Of a DNA stretch of 53,404 nucleotides, positions 7,556 through 16,486 are shown piece by piece. This stretch comes from Stenotrophomonas maltophilia. GTDB taxonomy: Bacteria; Pseudomonadota; Gammaproteobacteria; Xanthomonadales; Xanthomonadaceae. The DNA is taken from positions 1 through 53,404 of the forward strand of contig NZ_RXLZ01000034.1 of the NCBI RefSeq assembly GCF_003970865.1, in the 5' to 3' direction. The notes beneath the pieces are model-generated. The model searched no databases. It saw only the letters and a program-made list of their open reading frames with translations, and was not told the origin of the DNA. The first letter of the stretch is position 1. Every line of letters starts with the position of its first letter. A program made the translations under genes and the position numbers.

Positions 7556-8248
7556 ATGAAGACCCTTGGCCTGATCGGTGGCATGAGCTGGGAAAGCTCG
7601 GCCCAGTACTACCGGCTCATCAACGAGGACGTGCGGCAGCGCCTCGGTGGCGCACATTCGGCGCAGCTGCTGCTGTGGTCGGTCGACTTCGCCCCGATCA
7701 AGCAGCTGCAGCACGACGGCGACTGGGATGCACTGGGCGACCACATGGTTGAGGCCGCACGACGCCTGCAGGCCGGTGGTGCCGATCTGCTGCTGGTCTG
7801 CACCAACACCATGCACACACTGGTCGACCGCATCGAGGCGGCCTGCCCACTGCCGCTGCTGCATATCGCCGACCCCACCGCCCAGGCCATCGTGCAGGCA
7901 GGCGCACGCAAGGTGGGCCTGCTCGGCACCGCCTTCACCATGGAGCAGGACTTCTACCGCGGCCGGCTGCAGGATCGCTTCGGGCTGGAGGTACTGGTAC
8001 CCGAAGCCGATGATCGTCGCAGCGTGCACGACATCATCTACCAGGAACTGATCGCCGGTGTGGTCAGCGAGCACTCACGACAGGTTTACGCCGGCGTGAT
8101 CGCGCGCCTGGTGGCGCGCGGCGCCGAGGCCATCATCCTCGGCTGTACCGAGATCATGCTGCTGGTACGGCCGGAGGACAGCGCAGTGCCGCTGTTCGAT
8201 ACCACTGCACTGCATGCGCGGGCCGCCGTGGACGCGGCGCTGGCGTGA
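7556..8248 (+). CDS. Aspartate/glutamate racemase family protein
   Basis: 230 aa. It starts MKTLGLIGGMSWESSAQYYR, and the two catalytic cysteines are in LLLVCTNTMHTL (~residue 80) and AIILGCTEIMLL (~residue 190), as in PLP-independent aspartate racemases (YgeA/RacX type). These interconvert L- and D-amino acids by a two-base thiol mechanism. An ATG four codons upstream (7544) is in frame, but GGAG sits exactly 6 nt before 7556, so the second ATG is chosen. Substrate (Asp, Glu or broad) not determined. Confidence 0.92.
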   Translation: MKTLGLIGGMSWESSAQYYRLINEDVRQRLGGAHSAQLLLWSVDFAPIKQLQHDGDWDALGDHMVEAARRLQAGGADLLLVCTNTMHTLVDRIEAACPLPLLHIADPTAQAIVQAGARKVGLLGTAFTMEQDFYRGRLQDRFGLEVLVPEADDRRSVHDIIYQELIAGVVSEHSRQVYAGVIARLVARGAEAIILGCTEIMLLVRPEDSAVPLFDTTALHARAAVDAALA

Positions 8249-8272
8249 ATCAATGCGCGCCGGAACGCGGAA

Positions 8273-8635
8273 TCAATCCGCGCCCTGCACTTCCAGCGCG
8301 GTGATCAGCCACTCGACCACCGCCTGTGAATCGCACAGGAAGAAGATGGCATCGCCGGAGCGCGCTTCGGTAAGCAGGCGATAGACCGTGATCGCCACCG
8401 CCGACTGGTTGGCGATGAACACTTCCGGGCTGCGCGGCCCTTCGCTGTGCCCGGCCACGGCATGCAATGCCTTGCGCGCAGCCACGGTGGCAGCCGGGTC
8501 CGCGCTGCGGGTCAGTTCCGGCCCGCGCAGACCCCAGGCAATGAACACATGCTTGCCCTTGAACGTAGTGTCCAGGACCCGCACCTCGGCGCCACCTGCG
8601 TCGGCCGAGCGATGAATGACGGTACTGCTGATCAA
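8273..8635 (-). CDS. Hypothetical protein, probable TTG start
   Basis: 120 aa if started at the TTG at 8635, which has AGGGGG a few bases upstream; there is no nearby ATG in frame. The product begins (M)ISSTVIHRSADAGGAEVRVL and ends DAIFFLCDSQAVVEWLITALEVQGAD. Alternating hydrophobic strands and helices suggest a soluble alpha/beta fold. No signal peptide. It converges on the racemase gene with 24 nt between stops. I do not recognise the family. The frame continues open far upstream as an antisense artefact; only this part looks protein-like. Confidence 0.5.
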   Translation of the reverse strand: MISSTVIHRSADAGGAEVRVLDTTFKGKHVFIAWGLRGPELTRSADPAATVAARKALHAVAGHSEGPRSPEVFIANQSAVAITVYRLLTEARSGDAIFFLCDSQAVVEWLITALEVQGAD

Positions 8636-8839
8636 CGCAACCCCCTGTGGTCGTCGTGGTCCGCGCATCCTCCTCCACGCGCCGGCCGCATGCCAGTGAC
8701 AACAGCCACAGGCTGTGCCGACCGGCGTGGGAGACATGTAAGAGGGTGTAAACCGATGCGATCGGATGTGCAGCGATGATACGGGATGTAAGCCTCTGCA
8801 TGGGCCCGCGCGTACTACTAAACCGCCACTGAGCCATCT

Positions 8840-8858
8840 CCGGAACGAAGCGTTCCGG
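8840..8858. repeat. Small perfect hairpin before DUF3011 gene
   Basis: ccggaacg and cgttccgg form an 8-bp stem with an aag loop, 50 nt before the start of the DUF3011 gene at 8909. It may be a REP remnant or a leader hairpin. The rest of the 8636-8908 gap shows no other clear signal. Confidence 0.4.
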
Positions 8859-8908
8859 CAGCCTCGGACTGGGCCATTCTTGCCGCCCGCCCCAACCCGA
8901 GCCTGCAC

Positions 8909-9424
8909 ATGACCCATCGCCTGCTGCTGACGATCACCGGCACCTCCCTTGCCCTGCTGCTGGCCGCCACCACCGTGGCCGCCCAGGACTACGACACCGA
9001 TCACATTCCGGCGCTGCGCTGCGAATCGCAGTTCAACAAGACCGCGCAATGCCCGATCGAAGGCCCCATGCACCTGGCCAGGCAGCTGTCGGTGACCCGT
9101 TGCGTGGAAGACCAGAACTGGGGCCAGAGCCGGCGCATGCTGTGGGTGACCGACGGCTGCCGCGCCGAGTTCGTCGCCGACGAACATGGCCGCTGGCCGG
9201 GGCATGGCCGTGGTCGCGGCCGTGATCGCGACAACGAGGGTGAACGCCTGGTCTGCGAGTCCTACGAGAACAAGGACAAGGAGTGCCGCGTTCGCGTGCG
9301 CCATGAGGTACGGCTGGTCAAGCAGAAATCGGTGACGACCTGCATCGAGGACCGCAACTGGGGCTGGGACCGCCGTGGCGTGTGGGTCAGCGACGGCTGC
9401 CGGGCCGAGTTCCGGGTGTATTGA
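8909..9424 (+). CDS. Secreted DUF3011-type protein, paralog of 3624-4187
   Basis: 171 aa. Signal peptide MTHRLLLTITGTSLALLLAATTVAAQ with likely cleavage near residue 25. Two cysteine repeats follow (C38, C48, C65, C84; C116, C126, C145, C164), each ending in LWVTDGCRAEF or VWVSDGCRAEF. They are joined by a charged His/Arg/Gly linker (~91-112) instead of the Gly/Trp linker of the paralog. Conserved NWGQSRR and NWGWDRRG motifs precede each last cysteine. Exported and probably disulfide-bonded. The pair most likely arose by duplication. Function unknown; its neighbours give no hint. Confidence 0.85.
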   Translation: MTHRLLLTITGTSLALLLAATTVAAQDYDTDHIPALRCESQFNKTAQCPIEGPMHLARQLSVTRCVEDQNWGQSRRMLWVTDGCRAEFVADEHGRWPGHGRGRGRDRDNEGERLVCESYENKDKECRVRVRHEVRLVKQKSVTTCIEDRNWGWDRRGVWVSDGCRAEFRVY

Positions 9425-9509
9425 CTGCCGAGCACGCGCTGGCTGCGCCGGGTGCGACTGCGCCTGCGGCAGAGCCGATAGACTGGGCCCTCCTGTCAGG
9501 AGTCCGACC

Positions 9510-9947
9510 ATGCCCGCTGCGACCGCACTGCGCGTCCGCGACGCGACGCCAACCGATGCCCCTGCGCTGATCGCACTCGACAGCGTCGCGGCAAGCGACC
9601 CTCGACGGGCAGATCAGATTGGCGAATGGTTGGCGAAGGGCAACGTGCAGATTGCCGAGGGCAGCGGCGAAGTCGTCGGCTACATGGTCATCCATCACCA
9701 CTTCTTCGGCGAAGCCTTCGTCGAAATGCTGATGGTGGCGCGCGAAAAGCGCAGCCAGGGTATCGGTGCCACCCTGCTGCGCCATGCCATCGCGCTGCAG
9801 GGGCAAGGCAGGCTGTTCACTTCGACCAATGCCTCCAATACCGGCATGCAGCGCCTGCTGGCCACCTCGGGCTTCATCGACAGCGGCATCGTGCATGGCC
9901 TGGACGAAGGCGATCCGGAGCTGATCTACCGCTTTGCCGGCAGCTGA
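9510..9947 (+). CDS. GNAT family N-acetyltransferase
   Basis: 145 aa from the ATG at 9510, which has AGGAG 7 nt upstream. The GNAT acetyl-CoA binding loop is seen as MLMVAREKRSQGIGATLLRHA (motif A, R-x2-G-x-G/A type). The later TSTNASNTGMQRLLATSGF is the usual motif B region. It transfers an acetyl group from acetyl-CoA to an amine, but the acceptor cannot be predicted. Its 3' end overlaps that of the convergent phosphatase-like gene by 22 nt. Confidence 0.9.
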   Translation: MPAATALRVRDATPTDAPALIALDSVAASDPRRADQIGEWLAKGNVQIAEGSGEVVGYMVIHHHFFGEAFVEMLMVAREKRSQGIGATLLRHAIALQGQGRLFTSTNASNTGMQRLLATSGFIDSGIVHGLDEGDPELIYRFAGS

Positions 9948-10267
9948 TCGAGATACGTGGCCACCTTGGCGTCCAGCAGGTCCATCAACACCGGATCCAT
10001 GCAGCGGTAGTCGTCGGGGATGTCCAGGCAATGCAGGCGCTTGTGTTCCAGCAGCCGCGCGTACACGGCCTGCAGTCGATGCTGGTGCTTGGCCTCCATC
10101 ACGAAGATGACATCGGCCCAGCGGATGTCCGCCGGGTCGATGGGGCGTCGCGCATGCGGGCTGGTGCCGGCCGACCGTGCAGTGAAGCCGGGCCGCCGTC
10201 GCCACATGGCTTCGGCGGTCGGGCTGCGCAGCTGGTTGCGGCTGCAGACGAACAGCAGGTTGATCAT
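9926..10267 (-). CDS. Low-molecular-weight protein-tyrosine-phosphatase-like protein
   Basis: 113 aa. The N-terminal MINLLFVCSRNQLRSPTAEA carries the C8-x5-R14-S phosphatase loop, and a DP pair lies in the C-terminal part (YRCMDPVLMDLLD). It is shorter than classical LMW-PTPs (~150 aa), and the loop lacks the usual glycine and asparagine (CLGNICRS type). Activity is therefore likely but not certain; it belongs to the compact protein-tyrosine-phosphatase-like group. It is translated right after the 66-aa gene (ATGA overlap) and overlaps the acetyltransferase 3' end. Confidence 0.8.
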   Translation of the reverse strand: MINLLFVCSRNQLRSPTAEAMWRRRPGFTARSAGTSPHARRPIDPADIRWADVIFVMEAKHQHRLQAVYARLLEHKRLHCLDIPDDYRCMDPVLMDLLDAKVATYLDQLPAKR

Positions 10268-10464
10268 TCCTGTTCCTGCAGTTGGCGGGCACTGAGGACC
10301 GGATAGGTGAAACCCAGCTGGCGTGCGCGCGCGAGCTTGGCATCGCGCGTATACAGCAGCTTCCAGTTCTTCTCGGGCTTGTAGCTGTAGGCGGTCGTGG
10401 CACGGTCGCCACCGCGGTTACGTGCCTGGCTGCGACGCCAGCCACGGTTTCTTGCAGATTCCAT
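10264..10464 (-). CDS. Hypothetical small basic protein
   Basis: 66 aa, strongly basic at the N-terminus (MESARNRGWRRSQARNRGGD), with a central SYKPEKNWKLLYTRDAKLARARQLGF and a short acidic tail. No membrane segment or signal peptide. Its stop overlaps the start of the phosphatase-like gene by 4 nt (ATGA), so the two are translationally coupled and probably act together. The basic N-terminus could bind nucleic acid. Family not recognised. Confidence 0.65.
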   Translation of the reverse strand: MESARNRGWRRSQARNRGGDRATTAYSYKPEKNWKLLYTRDAKLARARQLGFTYPVLSARQLQEQE

Positions 10465-10536
10465 GATGTGTTCTCGTGAGTACCGGGTTCAGCAGCCGCG
10501 GTAATACGAGGTGCGCGCAGCATACACCGCACGCAC

Positions 10537-10566
10537 AAAAAAGCCCACGCATTGCTGCGCAGGCTT
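10537..10566 (-). terminator. Intrinsic terminator of tRNA-Pro
   Basis: On the minus strand, AAGCC...GGCTT with an inner GCGCA/TGCGT pairing and a gcaa loop is followed by six T residues. It lies 16 nt past the tRNA-Pro 3' end. Confidence 0.8.
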
Positions 10567-10581
10567 CTTGATTCATCACAG

Positions 10582-10658
10582 TGGTCGGGACGGCCGGATT
10601 CGAACCGACGACCCTCTGCCCCCCAGGCAGATGCGCTACCAGGCTGCGCTACGCCCCG
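10582..10658 (-). tRNA. tRNA-Pro (GGG)
   Basis: 77 nt with encoded CCA. The acceptor CGGGGCG pairs with CGTCCCG (one G-U). The D-arm GCGCAGCCTGGTAGCGC is typical of tRNA-Pro. The anticodon stem TCTGC/GCAGA encloses CTGGGGG with anticodon GGG, and the T-loop is GGTTCGAAT. It reads codons CCC and CCU. It lies downstream of the MerR gene on the same strand and ends in an intrinsic terminator. Confidence 0.97.
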
Positions 10659-10726
10659 ACTGATGCTGCGATGTGCCCGCCAGTGCGGCGGGCCGTGAAG
10701 TATAGCGGATTACGATGGAAATGGGA

Positions 10727-11083
10727 TCAGCGGCGCAACAACTGCAGCACTTCTTCCAGCTCCATGCGCACCTGCTTGATGATCTGGTTGCTCAGCGCCG
10801 ATTCCTCGCGGGCATCGGGACCGTCCAGACGCAGGCGTGCACCACCGATGGTGTAGCCCTGTTCGTACAGCAGGCTGCGGATCTGCCGCACCATCAGCAC
10901 GTCATGGCGCTGGTAGTAGCGGCGGTTGCCTCTGCGCTTGGCCGGCTCAAGGCTGGGAAACTCGGTTTCCCAGTAGCGCAGGACGTGCGGCTTGACGTCG
11001 CACAGCTCGCTGACTTCACCGATGGTGAAGTAGCGCTTGGCCGGGATCGGCGGTAGTTCGCGGTTACTGCCCGGATCCAGCAT
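10727..11083 (-). CDS. MerR family transcriptional regulator
   Basis: 118 aa. A winged helix-turn-helix at residues ~16-85 ([23 protein letters not shown], then [13 protein letters not shown]) is followed by a short helix ending in [10 protein letters not shown]. There is no C-terminal effector domain and no cysteine metal site. It overlaps the end of ihfA by 20 nt and is therefore part of the pheST-ihfA transcript. This ihfA-merR pairing is common in Proteobacteria. Targets unknown. Confidence 0.92.
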   Translation of the reverse strand: MLDPGSNRELPPIPAKRYFTIGEVSELCDVKPHVLRYWETEFPSLEPAKRRGNRRYYQRHDVLMVRQIRSLLYEQGYTIGGARLRLDGPDAREESALSNQIIKQVRMELEEVLQLLRR

Positions 11084-11363
11084 AAGCTTCCACCCTCTCC
11101 TTGAGCTTCTGGCCCGGACGGAAGGTGACCACCGTACGGGCGGAAATCGGAATTTCCTCGCCGGTCTTGGGGTTGCGACCCGGGCGCTGGTTCTTGCGCC
11201 GCAGATCGAAATTACCGAAGCCCGACAGCTTCACCTGACGTCCCTGTTCCAATGCTTCACGCAGCACATCGAAAAACGCGTCGACGAATTCCTTGGCTTC
11301 CCGCTTGTTCAGACCGACTTCGTCGAACAGCTTTTCCGCCATCTCCGCCTTGGTCAATGCCAT
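11064..11363 (-). CDS. ihfA: Integration host factor alpha subunit
   Basis: 99 aa, full length. HU/IHF fold: [31 protein letters not shown] helices, the [11 protein letters not shown] core strand, and the DNA-intercalating beta arm [14 protein letters not shown] with its proline. It dimerises with IhfB to bend DNA at specific sites in recombination, replication and promoter control. It follows pheT by 27 nt, the same order as in enterobacteria. Confidence 0.97.
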   Translation of the reverse strand: MALTKAEMAEKLFDEVGLNKREAKEFVDAFFDVLREALEQGRQVKLSGFGNFDLRRKNQRPGRNPKTGEEIPISARTVVTFRPGQKLKERVEAYAGSGQ

Positions 11364-11390
11364 TGCCTGCTACCCCCAAGTGCTGCCCGC

Positions 11391-13787
11391 TCAGCCGCGG
11401 ATCCGGGCGTGGTGTTCACGCTCGATGGCAGTGACCGCCTCGGCCACCACCGCATCCACGTCGCGGTCCGTCAGAGTGCGCGACTTGTCCTGCAAAATCA
11501 AGCCCATAGCGAGACTCTTGAATCCCGGCTCGACGCCCTGGCCGACATAGCGGTCGAACAGGTTCAGGTCGCGCAGCAGCGGGCCGGCGGCCTGGCGGAC
11601 GGTGGCCGCCAGATCGGCCCAGGCCACCTGTTCAGGCACCAGGAACGCCAGGTCACGACGCACCGCCGGGAAGCGCGACAGCTCACCGGCACGCGGCAGG
11701 CGACGGGCGGTCAGCGGCTCCAGGTCCAGCTCGAAGGCGTAGACGTCGGCTTCAATGTCCATCGCCCTGGTCAGGCGCGGGTGGATCTGGCCGATCCAGC
11801 CGATCGACACGCCATCGCGGAACACCTCGGCCGAACGCGCCGGGTGGCCGTAGGCGCGGGCCGACGGACGGAACTCCAGCTGCGCGCCACTGGCGGCCGC
11901 CAGCGATTCCAGATCGCCCTTCAGGTCATGGAAATCGACCTTGCGGGTCGGCAGGCCCCACTGCACCGCCTGCGCATCGCCGCACACCGCAGCGGCCACG
12001 CGCGGGGTTTCCAGCGGTGCCGGCCGGCTTTCGCCGGGCGACGCGTCTCCGGCCTGCTGGGCGAACACGCGGCCGAGCTCGAACAGGCGCACGCGGCCCA
12101 ACTGGCGGGCCGCGTTGCGGCCCAGCGTGGCGACCAGGCCCGGCAGCAGCGACGGGCGCATCACCGCCAGTTCGGCCGACAGTGGGTTGGCCAGCGGCAC
12201 CAGGCCGTCGCGCAGCTGCCACTGGCTCAGCAGCGCGTCGTCGACGAAGGCGAAATTGACGGTTTCCTGCTGGTCACGGGCGATCAGCTGGCGGCGCACG
12301 CTCAGTGCATCCAGCTGCGTCTCGCTCGGCATCGCCACGCGCGAGGCACCGCCCGGCAGCGTGGTCGGGATCTGCTCGTAACCGTGGATACGGGCCAGTT
12401 CCTCGATCAGGTCCTCTTCGATGGCGATGTCGAAGCGCCGGCTCGGCGCGACCACCTGCCAGCCGTCGGTGGTGGCGACCACGTCCATGCCCAGCGCGCG
12501 CAGGATGCGCTCGACTTCAGCATCGTCGATGGTAATGCCGAGCACGCGGGTGATGCGGGCGCGGCGCAGCACGATGGTTGCCGACTGCGGCAGATCGGCT
12601 TCACGCACGGCCTCGGTGACCGGCGCCGGGGTACCGCCGGCCAGGTCCAGCACCAGGCGGGTGGCGTACTCGATGGCGGTGCGCGGCAGCGCCGGATCGA
12701 CACCGCGCTCGAAGCGGTGGCCGGCATCGGTGTGCAGGCCCAGCTTGCGGCCACGGCCCATGATCGCGGCCGGCGCAAAGTGCGCGGCTTCCAGGAACAC
12801 GGCGGTGGTGGCGTCGGTGACACGGGTGTCGAAGCCGCCCATCAGGCCGGCCAGGCCGACCGCACGATCGGCGTCGGTGATCACCAGGAAGCTGTCGTCC
12901 AGCGCAGCATCGCGGCCGTCCAGCAGCTTCAGCGTCTCGCCCGCGCGCGAACGGCGCACGGCGATGCTGCCCTGCAGGGTGCCGAGATCGTAGGCGTGCA
13001 TCGGCTGGCCCAGTTCCAGCATCACGTACTGGGTGATGTCGACCAGCAGCGAGACCGGACGCACACCGCTGCGGCGCAGGCGCTCGGCCATCCACAGCGG
13101 GGTCTTGGCAGCGGCGTTGACGCCTTCGATGACGCGGCCCAGGTAACGCGGCGCTTCAGCGCCAGCGTCGAGCTGGATGGCCAGCTCACGGCTGCCGACG
13201 GCCGCAATGGCGTCGGCCGCGAAGTCCAGCACTTCGCTGCGGGTGGCGGCGGCGACGTCGTAGGCGATGCCGCGCAGGCTGAAGCAGTCGGCGCGGTTCG
13301 GGGTCAGCTTGATCTCGATGCTGGCGTCCGGCAGGCCCAGGTACTCGACCAGGGTCTGGCCGACCGGAGCGTCGTCCGGCAGTTCCAGCAGGCCGGAAGC
13401 ATCGTTGTCCAGGCCCAGCTCCTTGGCCGAGCACAGCATGCCGTTGGACTCGACGCCGCGCAGCTTGGCCGGCTTGATTTTCAGCTCGCCGATCTGCGCA
13501 CCGACCATCGCCAGCGGCGCGACCAGGCCCGGGCGCGCGTTCGGCGCACCGCAGACGATCTGCAGCAGCTCGCCCTGCCCGGCATCGACCCTGCACACCT
13601 GCAGGCGGTCGGCTTCCGGATGGCGCACGGCTTCAACGATGCGTGCCACGACCACGTGATCGAGGCCTTCGCCCAGCGCGGTCACTTCTTCCACTTCCAG
13701 GCCGATGGCGGTCAGCACCGCGCTCAGTTCATCGCGCGAGGCGGAGGTCGGGACGTGGCTGCGCAGCCAGTTTTCGGAGAATTTCAT
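11391..13787 (-). CDS. pheT: Phenylalanyl-tRNA synthetase beta subunit
   Basis: 798 aa, close to the E. coli length. From MKFSENWLRSHVPT it has an EMAP/tRNA-binding OB fold at ~40-150 (HPEADRLQVCRVDAGQGELLQIVCGAPN), the B3/B4 editing region, the B5 domain (~400-470), the core catalytic-like domain and a C-terminal FDX-ACB anticodon-binding domain (FPAVRRDLAFLVPEQV). It forms the alpha2-beta2 enzyme with PheS and edits Tyr-tRNA(Phe). An in-frame start nine codons earlier is rejected because MKFSENWL is the family start. The 85-nt gap to pheS contains a REP unit. Confidence 0.98.
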   Translation of the reverse strand: MKFSENWLRSHVPTSASRDELSAVLTAIGLEVEEVTALGEGLDHVVVARIVEAVRHPEADRLQVCRVDAGQGELLQIVCGAPNARPGLVAPLAMVGAQIGELKIKPAKLRGVESNGMLCSAKELGLDNDASGLLELPDDAPVGQTLVEYLGLPDASIEIKLTPNRADCFSLRGIAYDVAAATRSEVLDFAADAIAAVGSRELAIQLDAGAEAPRYLGRVIEGVNAAAKTPLWMAERLRRSGVRPVSLLVDITQYVMLELGQPMHAYDLGTLQGSIAVRRSRAGETLKLLDGRDAALDDSFLVITDADRAVGLAGLMGGFDTRVTDATTAVFLEAAHFAPAAIMGRGRKLGLHTDAGHRFERGVDPALPRTAIEYATRLVLDLAGGTPAPVTEAVREADLPQSATIVLRRARITRVLGITIDDAEVERILRALGMDVVATTDGWQVVAPSRRFDIAIEEDLIEELARIHGYEQIPTTLPGGASRVAMPSETQLDALSVRRQLIARDQQETVNFAFVDDALLSQWQLRDGLVPLANPLSAELAVMRPSLLPGLVATLGRNAARQLGRVRLFELGRVFAQQAGDASPGESRPAPLETPRVAAAVCGDAQAVQWGLPTRKVDFHDLKGDLESLAAASGAQLEFRPSARAYGHPARSAEVFRDGVSIGWIGQIHPRLTRAMDIEADVYAFELDLEPLTARRLPRAGELSRFPAVRRDLAFLVPEQVAWADLAATVRQAAGPLLRDLNLFDRYVGQGVEPGFKSLAMGLILQDKSRTLTDRDVDAVVAEAVTAIEREHHARIRG

Positions 13788-13841
13788 GGTGTCACCCTGG
13801 TGGGCCCGGCGCATGCGCCTGGGCCTGCGAATTTAGAAGCA

Positions 13842-13862
13842 GTCGAGCAAGCTCGACGCTAC
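13842..13862. repeat. SMAG-like REP between pheS and pheT
   Basis: gtcgagc aa gctcgac followed by gctac, i.e. GTAG at the minus-strand 5' end. It is the same unit type as the copies at 21000-21109. A REP inside the pheST operon could affect the relative stability of the two halves of the mRNA. Confidence 0.75.
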
Positions 13863-13872
13863 GGACTGGCGC

Positions 13873-15060
<1,188 letters not shown>

Positions 15061-15062
<2 letters not shown>

Positions 15063-15420
15063 ATGCCGCCAGCGCGCCCTTGGCCTTTTCGGCCAGCGCG
15101 GTAAAGCCCGCTGCGTCGTGCACGGCGATGTCAGCCAGGACCTTGCGATCCAGGGTGATGCCGGCCTTCAGCAGACCGTTCATGAAGCGGCTGTAGCTCA
15201 GGCCGTTGATGCGGGCAGCCGCATTGATACGGGTGATCCACAGCGAACGGAAGTTGCGCTTCTTCTGCTTACGGCCGATGTAGGCGTACTGCTGAGCCTT
15301 GATGACCGCCTGCTTGGCGACGCGGAAGACCTTGCGACGGGCGTTGTAATAGCCCTTGGCGAGATCCAGAATTTTCTTGTGGCGGCGACGCGCCTGTACG
15401 CCACGCTTAACTCGTGCCAT
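15061..15420 (-). CDS. rplT: 50S ribosomal protein L20
   Basis: 119 aa, typical for L20. It opens [18 protein letters not shown] with the very basic N-terminal extension and has the conserved [18 protein letters not shown] and [13 protein letters not shown] blocks. It binds 23S rRNA early in 50S assembly and in E. coli represses its own operon through the rpmI leader. It follows rpmI by 11 nt. Confidence 0.98.
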
Positions 15421-15431
15421 TTTTCAGTTCC

Positions 15432-15629
15432 TCAGAGGTAAGGGAGCATGCGGTCCAGACGGCCTGCGTCTTCTGCACGGACATGGCCCGTCTGACGCAG
15501 ATTACGCTTACGCTTGGTCGCTTTCTTCGTGAGGATGTGGCTACGGTTGGCGTGGCCGCACTTGTACTTGCCCGAGGCGGTCTTGCGGAAACGCTTGGCC
15601 GCTGCCCGGTTGGTCTTGATCTTGGGCAT
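15432..15629 (-). CDS. rpmI: 50S ribosomal protein L35
   Basis: 65 aa, beginning [20 protein letters not shown] with [17 protein letters not shown] and the basic [13 protein letters not shown] that define L35. Full length. A much longer open frame upstream is an artefact; ATG at 15629 is the family start. The 266-nt gap to infC contains a terminator-like hairpin, so rpmI-rplT expression may be set separately from infC. Confidence 0.98.
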   Translation of the reverse strand: MPKIKTNRAAAKRFRKTASGKYKCGHANRSHILTKKATKRKRNLRQTGHVRAEDAGRLDRMLPYL

Positions 15630-15816
15630 TGCAATGTCCTTGATGGGATATGACCCTGGTTTCTGACTGATCTGGCGGCGGCCTGGGCCGCTCTTTCCGT
15701 CCTGCCATGATCGGCGTACGACCCGTCCTGGGTGGGTCGAGCCGGGCATGATACAGGCAAAACCGCCCTGCCACCAGCCCCTGCAACCCTTTCGCCGGCA
15801 ATTCACCGGCTTCCAG

Positions 15817-15850
15817 CAAAAGCAAAGGGACGCCACTGGCGCCCCTTTGC
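15817..15850 (-). terminator. Terminator-like hairpin between infC and rpmI
   Basis: On the minus strand GCAAAGGG-g-CGCCA pairs with TGGCG-t-CCCTTTGC, followed by TTTTG. It lies 46 nt past the infC stop. It could partly end the thrS-infC message or act in L20 autoregulation of rpmI-rplT; the sequence alone does not decide. Confidence 0.65.
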
Positions 15851-15895
15851 CCTGAACCATTCAGCCAGGCGCCCCGGAAGGCGGCCCGTCAGGCC

Positions 15896-16423
15896 TCAGG
15901 TCTTCTTCTTCGGCGCGATCATCATGACCATCTGACGCCCTTCCAGGCGCGGACGGGATTCAATGACGATGTCCTCGCCCAGATCGGTCTCGATCCGGTT
16001 GGCCATTTCGCGACCCAGTTCCTGGTGGCTCATTTCACGGCCACGGAAACGGATGTTGACCTTGATCTTGTCGCCTTCTTCGAGGAACCCGCGCATCTTG
16101 CGCAGCTTGATCTGGTAGTCGCCCTCGTCCGTGACCGGACGGAACTTCACTTCCTTGATCTCGACCTGCTTGGTCTTCTTCTTGGCCTCGCTGGCCTTCT
16201 TCTGCGCTTCGAACTTGAACTTGCCGAAGTCCATGATCTTGCAGACCGGCGGATCGGCCTGCGGCTGGATTTCGACCAGGTCCAGGCCTTCATCTTCGGC
16301 CATGGACAGCGCTTCGTCGCGCGACAACACGCCGATCATTTCTCCGTCACTGCCGATCACGCGGACGCGCGGCACACGGATTTCCTGATTCTTGCGGTTC
16401 TGTTTGTTGTCAGGGGTGCTGAT
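15896..16423 (-). CDS. infC: Translation initiation factor IF-3 (AUC start)
   Basis: 175 aa, read (M)[20 protein letters not shown]. It has an N-domain with [18 protein letters not shown], the lysine-rich linker ([16 protein letters not shown]), and a C-domain with [18 protein letters not shown] and ending [12 protein letters not shown]-3 keeps 30S subunits free and checks initiator tRNA and start codon. No ATG or GTG fits. The best start is ATC at 16421-16423, with GGGAG 8 nt upstream. A TTG at 16438 lies upstream of and partly within the Shine-Dalgarno and is less likely. A rare start lets IF-3 regulate itself, as with the AUU start in E. coli. Confidence 0.93.
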   Translation of the reverse strand: MSTPDNKQNRKNQEIRVPRVRVIGSDGEMIGVLSRDEALSMAEDEGLDLVEIQPQADPPVCKIMDFGKFKFEAQKKASEAKKKTKQVEIKEVKFRPVTDEGDYQIKLRKMRGFLEEGDKIKVNIRFRGREMSHQELGREMANRIETDLGEDIVIESRPRLEGRQMVMMIAPKKKT

Positions 16424-16448
16424 ATTACGTTCTCCCAAGGGTATCGAA

Positions 16449-16478
16449 CCGGTCCGGGTGCCTGTGCGCCCGGACCGG
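16449..16478. repeat. 10-bp hairpin between thrS and infC
   Basis: ccggtccggg and cccggaccgg form a perfect 10-bp stem with a 10-nt loop, sitting between the thrS stop and the infC ribosome binding site. There is no U-tract. It could modulate read-through, mRNA processing or IF-3 translation. Confidence 0.55.
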
Positions 16479-16486
16479 ACCTTTGC

